A stretch of 64,000 bases of DNA, from NCBI GenBank assembly GCA_035457705.1, contig DATIBD010000054.1:1-64000 (forward strand), in the 5' to 3' direction. A program made the position numbers and the translations under genes. The stretch's first letter is position 1. Each line of letters begins with the position of its first letter. Origin of the DNA: DASPGQ01 sp035457705. Its GTDB lineage: Bacteria; Acidobacteriota; Vicinamibacteria; Marinacidobacterales; SMYC01. Shown in pieces: positions 43,883 to 52,730 of the stretch. The notes below the pieces were generated by a model, which was not told where the DNA came from, did not search any database, and was given only the letters and a program-made list of their open reading frames with translations.

Positions 43883-45187
43883 ATGGCCAACAAGGACGGG
43901 AACCCCTTCACAAGAGGCGTCAAGTACGAAGAAGTCCTCGGGGTGGACCGCTCGAAGGTGCACGAGCGAATAAGAAGGCGTGATGAAGCGAAGGCCGGCG
44001 AGCCACTCCTGACCTCGACGGATCTCTTCGGCGACATCATCGAGGGTTTTCGGGACGGCTCGGACGCTTCCCCCGACTCGCGCGAGCCACCCGTCAAACG
44101 AGCCGTCATCGAGACCGACACCGACCCTTATCCCCGCGCGGTCGAGAGTTATTCGTTGCTCGACGCCGCCTACGCAACATTCGATAACGATCCTCGTTCT
44201 CTCGGTGCGACCAAGCGTCGCGAGGAAGCGTCCGGAACGGCAACCGACGGTAGCACGGATTTCGGGCGTTACCGCCTGTTGGAGCGAATCGCCACCGGAG
44301 GGATGGCGGAGGTGTTTCGCGCCAAGCAGGAAGGGGTCGAAGGTTTCGAGAAGACGGTCGCCGTAAAGAAGATCCTTCCCCATCTCGCATCGAACAAGGG
44401 CTTTGTCGAGATGTTCATCGCCGAAGCCAAGATGGTAGCCTCGCTCTCGCACCCGAATATCGTGCATATCTTCGATCTGGGGAAGATCGGGGAGAGTTAT
44501 TACATCGCGATGGAGTTCGTCGAGGGGAGGGATCTGAAGAGCATCCTCACGCGAGCTCGCGACCACGGCTCGCTCATCGGCATAGAGCTGGCAGCACTGG
44601 TGGCCAGCAAAGTCGGTGCGGCACTCGAGGCCGCGCACTCTCACCAGGACCGAAACGGAGTCGAGCTCGGAATCGTCCATCGCGACGTGAGCCCGCAGAA
44701 CATTCTCGTTTCGAACGACGGTGAGGTCAAGCTCGCCGATTTTGGGATTGCCAAGGCCGCCTGCAAGGCATCCCATACCGATAGCGGCTCGCTCCGAGGA
44801 AAACTGCTCTACATGTCTCCCGAGCAGGCGTGGGGTCGTCCCGTTGACAAATGCTCGGATCTATTCTCCCTCGGAGCTGTTTTCTTCGAGATGCTCACCG
44901 GTCATCTGCTCTTCAGTGGGAACTCGGAGCTGGGCATTTTGGAAAGGGTGCGTGAGGGCAGGTTTCTTCTTCCATCGTCCCTAAATCCGGCCGTGCCGAT
45001 CGAGGTCGAGTCCATCGTCACGCGCCTTCTGCGGAAGGAGCCGAAGGACCGGTATCAAAGCGCTGCGGAAATGCTCGCGGATCTCGATTCTTACTTGCGG
45101 CGGCGTCCCGCGGTTGGCCCTAACGAGCTGAAGCGGTTCGTGGCGCAATTATTCGAGATGAATCCGTCGGGGGGAAGAGCTGTTTGA
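43883..45187 (+). CDS. serine/threonine protein kinase (Pkn type)
   Basis: 434 residues. The first 125 are hydrophilic and probably disordered. The kinase domain runs from about 127 to 410: glycine loop IATGGMAEVFRAK, catalytic Lys in VAVKKI, HRDVSPQNIL (catalytic loop with Asp), DFGIAKA, and MSPEQAWGRPVDKCSDLFSLG. No transmembrane segment or sensor domain. It is a soluble Hanks-type kinase. It may receive its signal through the HAMP protein encoded just upstream; that link is inference from position. Confidence 0.93.
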   Translation: MANKDGNPFTRGVKYEEVLGVDRSKVHERIRRRDEAKAGEPLLTSTDLFGDIIEGFRDGSDASPDSREPPVKRAVIETDTDPYPRAVESYSLLDAAYATFDNDPRSLGATKRREEASGTATDGSTDFGRYRLLERIATGGMAEVFRAKQEGVEGFEKTVAVKKILPHLASNKGFVEMFIAEAKMVASLSHPNIVHIFDLGKIGESYYIAMEFVEGRDLKSILTRARDHGSLIGIELAALVASKVGAALEAAHSHQDRNGVELGIVHRDVSPQNILVSNDGEVKLADFGIAKAACKASHTDSGSLRGKLLYMSPEQAWGRPVDKCSDLFSLGAVFFEMLTGHLLFSGNSELGILERVREGRFLLPSSLNPAVPIEVESIVTRLLRKEPKDRYQSAAEMLADLDSYLRRRPAVGPNELKRFVAQLFEMNPSGGRAV

Positions 45188-45213
45188 GCGCGTTGCCGGC
45201 CCGAGCGGCGAGG

Positions 45214-45243
45214 TTGACCGCCGTCCGCTCCCGCTGCTAGGAT
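45214..45243 (+). promoter_or_regulatory. sigma70-type promoter of accD-folC
   Basis: TTGACC (45214-45219), an 18-bp spacer and TAGGAT (45238-45243), 15 bp before the accD ATG. The leader would be about 8-9 nt and lacks a strong Shine-Dalgarno. Confidence 0.65.
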
Positions 45244-45258
45244 CCCCGCTCCTGAGAC

Positions 45259-46179
45259 ATGAGCTGGTTCAAAAAGGAGAAAACTCCCCTCTCTCCGGTC
45301 AAAAAAAGCCGCATGCCTGAGGGCCTGTGGACCAAATGCCGAGAATGCGCCGAGATCCTGTACAAGAAGGAGATCGTTCGGAACCTGAGCGTGTGCCCGA
45401 AATGCAACTACCACATGGGCTTGTCCTGTCGGGAGCGGGCTCGGACTCTTTTCGACGACGGGCGTTACCAGGAGTTGGAGAGAGGTCTGTGCTCCACCGA
45501 TCCGCTACGATTCTCGGACACGAAGCGATATGCGGATCGGCTGAAGACGAGCCGAAATCAGACCGGCCTCGATGACGCCGTCCTCGTTGCCCGGGGACTG
45601 ATTGGGGGTATCCCGGTGGTCGTTTCCATCATGGAGTACCAGTTCATCGGGGGCAGCATGGGCGTGGTGGTGGGCGAAAAGATTACCCGGGCGATCGAGC
45701 GAGCCCTTTCCGAGCGCGTTCCGCTCATCATCGTGTCGAGGTCGGGCGGAGCGCGGATGCAGGAAGGGGCCATTTCCCTCATGCAGATGGCAAAGATCAG
45801 CGCGGCCCTGTCTCGACTCGACGAAGCGAGGGTGCCCTACATCTCGATCCTTACCGACCCCACGACGGGGGGCGTCACGGCCAGTTTCGCCATGCTCGGC
45901 GACCTCAACATCGCCGAGCCAAAGGCGCTCATCGGCTTCGCCGGGCCCAGAGTGATCGAGCAGACGATCCGCCAGCCACTTCCCGCCGGCTTCCAGCGTT
46001 CCGAGTACCTCCTGGCGCACGGAATGCTCGATCTCATCGTCGAGCGCCGCCAACTGAAAGAGACCCTCGAAAAGGTGTTGCGTTTCTTCACCCACCCGGC
46101 GCCGAGCGTCAGTCGCATCGACCAACCGTCTCACAGGATGGCGGAGCCGTTCCGGGCTCTGGAAAAGCCCGCTCTGTGA
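45259..46179 (+). CDS. accD: acetyl-CoA carboxylase carboxyltransferase subunit beta
   Basis: 306 residues. N-terminal zinc ribbon CREC...CPKC (about residues 28-50), then the crotonase-like carboxyltransferase core: EYQFIGGSMGVVVGEKI, VSRSGGARMQEGAISLMQM, SILTDPTTGGVTASFAMLGD and IGFAGPRVIEQTI. It transfers the carboxyl group from biotin to acetyl-CoA, the first step of fatty-acid synthesis. The stop overlaps the GTG of folC (GTGA), a common accD-folC pair. Confidence 0.97.
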   Translation: MSWFKKEKTPLSPVKKSRMPEGLWTKCRECAEILYKKEIVRNLSVCPKCNYHMGLSCRERARTLFDDGRYQELERGLCSTDPLRFSDTKRYADRLKTSRNQTGLDDAVLVARGLIGGIPVVVSIMEYQFIGGSMGVVVGEKITRAIERALSERVPLIIVSRSGGARMQEGAISLMQMAKISAALSRLDEARVPYISILTDPTTGGVTASFAMLGDLNIAEPKALIGFAGPRVIEQTIRQPLPAGFQRSEYLLAHGMLDLIVERRQLKETLEKVLRFFTHPAPSVSRIDQPSHRMAEPFRALEKPAL

Positions 46180-47501
46180 CCGACGGTTCCCACGAGCTCT
46201 ACCAGCAGGCCCTTCGTTATTTGAAGGGTCGGGAGCGCTACGGCATCAAATTCGGTCTCCACAACATCGGGCGTCTCATGGAAGCGCTCGGCTGCCCCGA
46301 GCGGGACTTCGAATCGGTTCTCATCGCCGGCACGAACGGAAAAGGCTCGACCGCCGCCCTTCTCGAATCGATCCTTCGGAATGCGGGCCGTCGAACCGGC
46401 CGTTACACATCGCCTCACATTCGCCACGTCGAGGAGAGAATCGCCCTTCAGGGCCAGCCGATCCCTCGATCGGAGCTCGGCTCGGCCGTGGGCCGCGTGG
46501 CCGAAGCGGCGGCTGCGCTGTGGCCGGACGACGCGGCGGCGCCCACTTTCTTCGAGGCCCTGACGGCCGCGGCCTTTGTCGTTTTCGCCGGGCATCGGGT
46601 GGAGATCGCGGTGCTCGAAGTCGGTATGGGAGGTCGCTACGACGCCACCAACGTCGTTCCCGCACGCCTGTCCATCGTTACGACCATCGGCTACGATCAC
46701 GAACGGTTTCTCGGGTCCACCCTGGCGTCGATCGCCTCCGAGAAGGCAGCGATCATCAAGGAGGGACGTCCCGTGGTGGTCGGGAGGCTCGTTCCCGAAG
46801 CGCTCCGTGTGGTCCGCGAGGAGGCCAGGCGAAAAAGGGCGACGGTGATCGAGGCCGTGCGCGAGGTCGAGACCGAAGCCGTCGAAGAGCTAGCGGGCGG
46901 CCAGCGCGTCACACTTCGAACGGAACAAAACGACTACGGAAGTCTCGTTGTTCCTCTGTCGGGGCTCCATCAGCTCGATAACCTGGCGGTTGCCCTGCGC
47001 GCCGCCGAGGTCGCCTGCCTGCCGGGAATATTGGACAAAGAGGCGGTCCGCGAAGGGATCAAAGGGGCGCGATGGCCCGGTCGCCTCGAACGGATCGCGG
47101 GGAGGCCGCCGATTCTTCTCGACGCGGCCCATAACGTGCAGGCCGTGGACGCTCTCGTCCGATACCTCGAGCAGCACCCGCATCCGAGACGCGTACTCCT
47201 CTTCGGGGTCATGAAGGACAAGCGGGTCTTCGAGATGCTTTCTCGTCTCCTGCCGCATGTTGCGTACCTCGTCGCCAGCAGGCCCGCCATGTCGCGCTCC
47301 CGAGGTCCCGAGCCACTCAGCCGCTGGGCCGCCGAGCAGGGGACTTCTGCCGAAGCGATTCGATCGTCATCCGCGGCTCTTTCTCGCGCGCGGGAGCTCG
47401 CGGGCCCCGACGGCGAGATCCTGGTTGCTGGTTCGATCTTTCTTCTCGGCGAGATCGCTGCCTGGCTCGAGCAGGAACGTAAAGCCCTGGCGCCGGCCTA
47501 G
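46176..47501 (+). CDS. folC: folylpolyglutamate / dihydrofolate synthase
   Basis: 441 residues from GTG 46176. Mur-ligase family: YGIKFGLHNIGRLMEALG, P-loop IAGTNGKGSTAALL, TSPHIRHVEERI, EVGMGGRYDATN, TTIGYDHERFLGSTLASIASEKAAIIKEG and LDAAHNVQA. It adds glutamate to dihydropteroate/tetrahydrofolate. The stop TAG (47499-47501) is followed at once by the 3' hairpin of repeat copy C, and its last base is part of that arm. Confidence 0.95.
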   Translation: MTDGSHELYQQALRYLKGRERYGIKFGLHNIGRLMEALGCPERDFESVLIAGTNGKGSTAALLESILRNAGRRTGRYTSPHIRHVEERIALQGQPIPRSELGSAVGRVAEAAAALWPDDAAAPTFFEALTAAAFVVFAGHRVEIAVLEVGMGGRYDATNVVPARLSIVTTIGYDHERFLGSTLASIASEKAAIIKEGRPVVVGRLVPEALRVVREEARRKRATVIEAVREVETEAVEELAGGQRVTLRTEQNDYGSLVVPLSGLHQLDNLAVALRAAEVACLPGILDKEAVREGIKGARWPGRLERIAGRPPILLDAAHNVQAVDALVRYLEQHPHPRRVLLFGVMKDKRVFEMLSRLLPHVAYLVASRPAMSRSRGPEPLSRWAAEQGTSAEAIRSSSAALSRARELAGPDGEILVAGSIFLLGEIAAWLEQERKALAPA

Positions 47502-47644
47502 CAGGCTGATAAAAAGCTACGGCCCAGCCTGCCGAGCAGTGGCCAAAAAGGTCTGCCGCGAGCACGCAGTGCGAATAAGCGCCGGAAAAGCCGAGCCGTG
47601 GCGGCCGGGCGATCGTGGGTCCCGCTACGGCATTGAACAGTCTA
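47499..47644 (-). repeat. dispersed intergenic repeat, copy C (truncated middle unit)
   Basis: Inverted orientation relative to copies A and B. 3' hairpin arms GCAGGCTG (47501-47508) and CAGCCTGC (47525-47532); about 20 bp of the middle unit (47560-47579); 5' inverted repeat GCCGTGGCGG (47595-47604) with CCGCTACGGC (47622-47631). It fills the whole gap between two convergent genes: the folC stop TAG lies at one end and the stop (CTA, 47642-47644) of the DUF3616-like gene at the other. Confidence 0.9.
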
Positions 47645-48685
47645 CTGTCTCGCAGGACGCCCATCGATCTCACTCCGCGCAACGAGGGCGCCGGTCGGAA
47701 TCACGCGAAGCGCGCTTCCGATGCCTGTGTCGTCCTGGTCGTTATCGTAGATGACGAACAAACGACCCGCTCCGAGCGCGAGACCCTCCGCCTTGCGGCC
47801 CACGTCGAAGCGGTCGAGAAGAAGAACGGGCTCTTCTCCGGGAGTCCAATACCAGAGGCGATTTCCCAGAAACTCGTGAGTCGAGTCGTCTTCCGTGCTG
47901 GTGGCGATGAGCAGCCCTGAAGCGTGCGAATCCCACACCAGCCCGGACACACAGTAGGGGGTCGATTCTACGGAGCCGGCATCGAACTCGAGGGCGAGCT
48001 CCAGGCGGGGCTCGCCCGAGCGGAGGTAATCGAGGCGCGAGCGGTAGATGCGAGCGCGGTCGACCGGCTCACGGAGCCCCACGAACAACGTTTGGCGACG
48101 TGCGTCGACGGCGAGCCCCTCGATCTTCATAGCGCGTGGCTTCCACATTCCGAGGTGCACGAAGGGCTCTCGTAGCGGCAAAGTCCGGATCGATTTCTCG
48201 TCGATCGCTCCGAGCCGGCGAATACGAAACTCCACGAGCAGGCTCTGGCGGTCGAGGTCCTCGGGGCCAAAGCCCGAGTGGGATCCGACTGCCAAGTAGC
48301 TTCCGCTCTTCTCGTCGTAAGCGATGTCCTCGAACTTGGCCTGGACCTCGGGAAACTGCGCCGAGTGGATCCGGGAAACGAGTCGTCCGGAGGTGTCGAA
48401 GACGAAGATGTCGTTCTCGGTGTCGTCTACGACGACGAGACGGCCCGCGTGGTAGGCGACTCCCGACGCTTCGAGGCGGGCGAAGGGTTTCTGGTCGAGA
48501 CCGGTGAGCTCCATGAGCTCGCCCGGAGCATCCGTTGACGCCGTGCCTGCCGGGAGAAGTCCCGCGACCACGAGCGCCGTCAGCCGCGAAACCCAACGGA
48601 GATTGGCGGGCCGAGGGGCTCGATACGCGAGTGCGGGAGCCTTGGAAAGTCTGATTTGTCCCGAACCGTGGGTTGAGTTTTTCAT
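47642..48685 (-). CDS. secreted DUF3616-like beta-propeller protein
   Basis: About 347 residues. The first ATG (48685) gives a long N-terminus before a hydrophobic signal segment (SRLTALVVAGLLPAGTAS), so the true start may be further in. Propeller blades with acidic turns follow: LEASGVAYHAGRLVVVDD, AKFEDIAYDEKSGSYLAVGSH, KIEGLAVDARRQTLFVGLRE, EGLALGAGRLFVIYDND. The EGLA/FED pattern matches DUF3616/esterase-like phytase-type propellers. Periplasmic; substrate unknown. The first codons lie within a fragment of the dispersed repeat. Confidence 0.75.
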   Translation of the reverse strand: MKNSTHGSGQIRLSKAPALAYRAPRPANLRWVSRLTALVVAGLLPAGTASTDAPGELMELTGLDQKPFARLEASGVAYHAGRLVVVDDTENDIFVFDTSGRLVSRIHSAQFPEVQAKFEDIAYDEKSGSYLAVGSHSGFGPEDLDRQSLLVEFRIRRLGAIDEKSIRTLPLREPFVHLGMWKPRAMKIEGLAVDARRQTLFVGLREPVDRARIYRSRLDYLRSGEPRLELALEFDAGSVESTPYCVSGLVWDSHASGLLIATSTEDDSTHEFLGNRLWYWTPGEEPVLLLDRFDVGRKAEGLALGAGRLFVIYDNDQDDTGIGSALRVIPTGALVARSEIDGRPARQ

Positions 48686-48689
48686 CACC
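48668..48689 (-). repeat. fragment of the dispersed repeat (3' hairpin loop and one arm)
   Basis: The 22 bases at 48668-48689 match 58595-58616 of repeat copy D2 at 21 positions (GTGGGnTGAGTTTTTCATCACC). The fragment includes the T-run loop and the CATCACC arm. The complement supplies the ATG of the DUF3616-like gene. It may be a decayed copy; length alone allows some chance of coincidence. Confidence 0.5.
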
Positions 48690-48735
48690 CCCTAACTCGA
48701 TGACGGAGAACAGTCGTCGACACCGTCGCGGCGGT

Positions 48736-49224
48736 CTAACGCCTCGTCTTCTCGGCGGGATCGCAGCGTCGGGTGAACTCCTGCGTGATGTACAAGAACC
48801 CGTCGTCGGCGCGCACGATCCCGACACCGAGGTGGGTGAACTTCTGGTTCAAGAGATTAGCGCGGTGGCCCGGGCTCAACATGAAGTCTCCAATCGAATA
48901 GTCCACCGAAGTGTGTTTGGCGACGTTCTCTCCAAACATGCAGCTGTCGGCGATGCCGCGGCGAATTCTTTCCTCCACGGAGCCGCCCAGATCATGCCGG
49001 ACCGCACCACTCGAGGCCATCTCCCGGCTGTACTCTCGGGCCGCTTCGGAGAGCTCGGGCGAGAATGTCAGTCGCGGAACCGCTCTGGCTTCCCTTTCCA
49101 CGTTGATGAGCTCGGCCATGCGGATTTCCAGTTCGGGCGCGTCGGTGAGGCTGGGCTGAAAGCATCCCAACAGGAGAAGGGTAGCAAGAAGGGCAAGCAT
49201 CGCTATCAGCCAGCGGGCTCGCAT
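48736..49224 (-). CDS. CAP/SCP-superfamily lipoprotein
   Basis: 162 residues from ATG 49224, the first that opens a lipoprotein signal (LIAMLALLATLLLLGC). The CAP domain follows: ELINVEREARAVPRLTFSPELSEAAREYSREMA, then SVEERIRRG, FGENVAKH and FMLSPGHRANLLNQKFTHLGVGIV, with the conserved His and Glu of the CAP cavity. CAP proteins are secreted, sometimes proteolytic or lipid-binding. Its start overlaps the rnhA 3' end by 19 bases on the same strand. Confidence 0.9.
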   Translation of the reverse strand: MRARWLIAMLALLATLLLLGCFQPSLTDAPELEIRMAELINVEREARAVPRLTFSPELSEAAREYSREMASSGAVRHDLGGSVEERIRRGIADSCMFGENVAKHTSVDYSIGDFMLSPGHRANLLNQKFTHLGVGIVRADDGFLYITQEFTRRCDPAEKTRR

Positions 49225-49760
49225 GGGAGAGAGGCCCGAGCGTTCCCGGCCTCTGAGATCGCCTGGCGGGCGAGTGTGTCGGCCCGCTCGTTTCCGGGGT
49301 GGCCTGCGTGGCCTCGGATCCATTCCCAGCGAACACGATGACGCGAGGCGATCCGGTCGAGCTCCTCCCATAGCTCCCGGTTCTTGACCGGTGAGCCGGC
49401 CGCCGTCTTCCAGCCTTTGCGCCGCCATCCATGGATCCATTTGTTCATCCCGTCGACGACGTACCGGGAATCGGAGACGACGCGCACCGATCGACTCCGA
49501 CCGAGCGTCCGGAAGCCTGCGATGACCGCCATGAGCTCCATCCGGTTGTTCGTCGTGCGCCATTCGCTTCCCACGACCTCATGGACGCTGCCGCCGGTCT
49601 CGATGACCGCGGCATACCCTCCCGGACCAGGGTTGCCTTCGCAGGCGCCGTCCGCGTAAAGGGTTACGTCAGGCAGAAACCTGTCGTCGGCGTTTCGATC
49701 GCTCCTCTGGCCCGCACGGAAACCATCATTCTTCACGGTCCGATTATAACGATCGTTCAC
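49206..49760 (-). CDS. rnhA: ribonuclease HI
   Basis: 184 residues from ATG 49760 (4-nt overlap with the upstream membrane-protein gene). An internal GTG at 49736 would give a shorter N-terminus. The catalytic DEDD set is visible: YADGACEGNPGPGGYA, TNNRMELMAVIAG, VVSDSRYVVDGMNKWIHGW, then GHAGHPGNERADTLAR. It cleaves RNA in RNA-DNA hybrids. The 30-residue N-terminal extension is unlike E. coli RNase HI. Confidence 0.95.
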   Translation of the reverse strand: MNDRYNRTVKNDGFRAGQRSDRNADDRFLPDVTLYADGACEGNPGPGGYAAVIETGGSVHEVVGSEWRTTNNRMELMAVIAGFRTLGRSRSVRVVSDSRYVVDGMNKWIHGWRRKGWKTAAGSPVKNRELWEELDRIASRHRVRWEWIRGHAGHPGNERADTLARQAISEAGNARASLPCEPAG

Positions 49761-52288
49761 GGCAGGCGGACATAGACACCGAGCCGCCTCTCGTCCTCGC
49801 CGCGCCCGGCGCGCGCAGGAACGAAGCTTCCTCGAGAGCGAACCCGGAGCTCATAGAGAAAGCTTTCACCCTTGGGACCGTCGAACCGATGAGGGTTCCT
49901 CAGAAGCACTTTCCGTTCGTGCGGTCCATCGGGGGGAAGCTCGATGACGGCAGTCGACCCTCTTCGCTCAGTCACGAGGACCTCGTTCTCGTCGGGACCG
50001 TTCGTCAGGGCGAGGGTCAGCGAAGATAGGGGACGGTGAGTCCGCAGATGAAAACGACTCTCACCGCCGCCAGGCACCCAGGCTCCGGGCCCCTCGAAGC
50101 CATGCTCTCCCTCGACCCAGACCTCGATGCCCGAGTCGGTCGAAAGCGTGTCACGATACCGTGGTCTTGCCGCCGTCGACTCGTTCCCCGGCCAGCTCTC
50201 GAGAAGCACTCCTATACCGATGACACCGACGAGCACGCCGGTGGCTCCAAGGCAAGCTCGGTACGGAAAGTGTCCGGCCTCGTTCTCCACGTGACGATTG
50301 CCTAAGCGAGCTCCCTCTCGGAGCCAGTAAACGAGGATCGCGATGAAGAGCAGTACGGCCAGAACCTTGGCGAAGTGCGCTGGCCCCGATCCGAGAAATC
50401 CGTCGCTCAGAAAGCTCGGCAGGTACTGCGCTGGATCGGAATAGAGAGTCCGGCTCCAGAGCAGCTGGGCGTCATAGCTCGGGATGAGGTCACGGGTGAA
50501 GCTCGCACTGTAGGCAAGGCTGGCGGCGAGAAGCGTCAGGGCGCTTCCCGCAATCGTCCCCCGCGACATCGCCCGGCCGGCCACTAGGGCAAGGGGAAGC
50601 GCGAGCAATGGAAGAATGCTCGAGATGTAACGTCCCATCGTGCTGATCGCACCCGGCCAGTACGGGAAAGAGGCGATGACCAAAAGGTACGAGATCAGAG
50701 TCATAAAGTAAGGCCGCGCAAGGCGCCGGTGCTCCTCGACAAAGGCTGATAGACCAACGAGCGAAAGAAGGTAAACGGGCGCGAACACGAACAACCCGTT
50801 GTCTCGGTCGAGCAGAAGACCGAGGAGCCCCTTCCCGATGTTCCTGGGCTCGAAGGAGGAACGCTCCGCGGCAGAGAAAGTCGCAGTCGGTGACAGGCTG
50901 CCGGTGAGCGCATGATTGTAGAGAAAGAGGGAGTAGGCCGACAGTGCGAGTGGCGCACCGAGAGCAAGAAGCTTCATCGGTTGGAGCGAGATACCCGTTC
51001 GGGTTCCGCCGACCAGCCGGAACAGCGCGTACAAACCGAGGGTCGCCGCGACCAACGCGTATTTCTGGTGAAGCCAGGGGAGGGCCGCGAGGGCGACTCC
51101 AGATGCGAAAGCGGCACCGAATCCGGGCGAAGGATCGATGGCGAGCTTTCGGAAGGCAAAAAGGAGGAAGAGACCGGCGGGGAGCTCAGGATAGACTTGA
51201 AACGTGTAGAACAGGGCAGGGACGCTGAGGGCGAAGGCAAACGCCGTGAGGATCGCGGCCGGTCGCTCCGTCAGCTCCGAAGCCGCGAGCACGATCTGGT
51301 AGACCAGCATCGCGCCGATAAGTTGCCAGAAGACGATCATCGCCACCTGCCGCTCGGTCCCCAACCATCGGTTCAGGGTGCAATCCAGAAGGTACGCGGG
51401 AACGAGAAGCAAGCCAGGTCCAGGGGCATTGATGTAATAGATTCCGCCCGAAGCACTGCGAAACATCGATCGGTTGGCGCGCGACGCAGTCGGCTCGCCC
51501 CAGTAGAATTGGCCTTGGATTATGGAGTCCAGAACTCTCGAGAGAAGCTTGCGGGATTCGGACGCATAGCTCGATGCCATTCGCGGGACATGCGACAGAA
51601 AGTCGAGAAACGAAGGGTCCCGATTCTCGCCGGCTCTTCCGATGTCGAGAGTGCCAGAGCCCGCTACCGCGGCGGCCATTCGGACATACTTGAACATATT
51701 GCCCTGACCGGTTCCTTCCTCGTAGAAACGCGAAGGGGTCGAAAGCGTGAACAAGAGGAGAGCGGTCAGAATGACGGCCGGTCCGAGCCAGCGTCCGCGA
51801 CCCGGGGGCTTTTCCTCCCCGCCGCCGAGAGAGTGGGCCAAACCGCTCACGAATAGCATGAGGGTCAACATGGGCTCGAACCACCCTTCGAGCGCGAGGC
51901 TCACCGCGAGATTCGAGCCGTACGGGAAGCTGGGTGACAGAGTGAGCGAGAGTATCGCGGCGACGTCGAGCCCGATGGGCACGAGAACGCAGACGTAGGC
52001 TGGCGCGACCCGGCGCAAGGAATCTTCCACCGGAGTCTCGCGGTACCGGGACAAGGCGACCGCGAGCCCCAGCGCGATGACGAGCCCAAGCAAGGCGAAG
52101 CGAACCGTGGCTCCGATCACCGGAAGAAACTCCAAATTGCGCGCGAGAGCGGACCACAGGGCCTCGCCGGAATCTTGTCGCAGGAACAACAGAAGAAAGT
52201 TTTCGAGGGCGACCGCGAGTCCGTAGAGCGCGGAGGCTGACGTGACAAACAACGCCGGCCCCAGGCCACTTGCGATTCGATGGGGCAC
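49757..52288 (-). CDS. large polytopic membrane protein, GT-C/DUF2029-like glycosyltransferase candidate
   Basis: 843 residues with about 14-18 membrane segments and a C-terminal soluble beta domain (about 690-843, GIEVWVEGEHGFEGPGAWV). The loop after the early membrane part (ASRANRSMFRSASGGIYYINAPGPGLLLVPAYLLD) and the pattern of aromatic helices resemble GT-C-fold glycosyltransferases, but no DxD motif is clear. It could transfer sugars to a lipid or protein in the envelope. First gene of a run with rnhA, the CAP lipoprotein and perhaps the DUF3616-like gene. Confidence 0.6.
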   Translation of the reverse strand: MPHRIASGLGPALFVTSASALYGLAVALENFLLLFLRQDSGEALWSALARNLEFLPVIGATVRFALLGLVIALGLAVALSRYRETPVEDSLRRVAPAYVCVLVPIGLDVAAILSLTLSPSFPYGSNLAVSLALEGWFEPMLTLMLFVSGLAHSLGGGEEKPPGRGRWLGPAVILTALLLFTLSTPSRFYEEGTGQGNMFKYVRMAAAVAGSGTLDIGRAGENRDPSFLDFLSHVPRMASSYASESRKLLSRVLDSIIQGQFYWGEPTASRANRSMFRSASGGIYYINAPGPGLLLVPAYLLDCTLNRWLGTERQVAMIVFWQLIGAMLVYQIVLAASELTERPAAILTAFAFALSVPALFYTFQVYPELPAGLFLLFAFRKLAIDPSPGFGAAFASGVALAALPWLHQKYALVAATLGLYALFRLVGGTRTGISLQPMKLLALGAPLALSAYSLFLYNHALTGSLSPTATFSAAERSSFEPRNIGKGLLGLLLDRDNGLFVFAPVYLLSLVGLSAFVEEHRRLARPYFMTLISYLLVIASFPYWPGAISTMGRYISSILPLLALPLALVAGRAMSRGTIAGSALTLLAASLAYSASFTRDLIPSYDAQLLWSRTLYSDPAQYLPSFLSDGFLGSGPAHFAKVLAVLLFIAILVYWLREGARLGNRHVENEAGHFPYRACLGATGVLVGVIGIGVLLESWPGNESTAARPRYRDTLSTDSGIEVWVEGEHGFEGPGAWVPGGGESRFHLRTHRPLSSLTLALTNGPDENEVLVTERRGSTAVIELPPDGPHERKVLLRNPHRFDGPKGESFLYELRVRSRGSFVPARAGRGEDERRLGVYVRLP

Positions 52289-52316
52289 GAAGCCGGGATT
52301 ATAATCGACGGTACCA

Positions 52317-52730
52317 ATGCCAACACCCTGGTATGCTCGAGGGCTGCGGTTTCGTTGTCATCAGTGTCATAACTGCTGTCGCGGGACGCAGCCGGGGTGG
52401 GTCTACGTGACGTCGCGGAGGGTCAGGCAAATCGCCAACTTCCTGGACACGACCGTCGAGTCGTTCCGCAAACGCTTCGTGACCCGAGACGAGGATGGCG
52501 ATGTGGTACTGCGTCTTCGATCCAACGGCGACTGTGTTTTTTGGAACGAAGGTTGCGCCATCTACCCCGTTCGCCCTCGCCAGTGCCGCACCTTTCCCTT
52601 CTGGAAGGAGACACTTCAATCTCCTTCCGCATGGGCTGAGCAGAGAGAGTTTTGCCATGGCATCGATCAAGGAAAGCTCTATTCTCTGGACGAGATACGG
52701 GCGGTCGTCCGCGGGCGCGCTACGAGTTGA
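52317..52730 (+). CDS. YkgJ-family cysteine cluster protein
   Basis: 137 residues. The family's cysteine signature is present: RCHQCHNCCRGTQPGWVYVT, then CVFWNEGCAIYPVRPRQCRTFPFW and a last EFCHGID. Such proteins are thought to hold a Zn or Fe-S site. TATAAT (52300-52305) ends 11 bases before the ATG, so the leader is very short. The stop overlaps the beginning of a decayed D-amino-acid-lyase-like frame. Confidence 0.85.
   Translation: MPTPWYARGLRFRCHQCHNCCRGTQPGWVYVTSRRVRQIANFLDTTVESFRKRFVTRDEDGDVVLRLRSNGDCVFWNEGCAIYPVRPRQCRTFPFWKETLQSPSAWAEQREFCHGIDQGKLYSLDEIRAVVRGRATS

Noticed and set aside
49741..49760. TATAAT inside the first codons of rnhA as its promoter
   Set aside because: It lies within the coding start that overlaps the upstream gene by 4 nt; translational coupling explains expression better, though a shorter leaderless form cannot be excluded.
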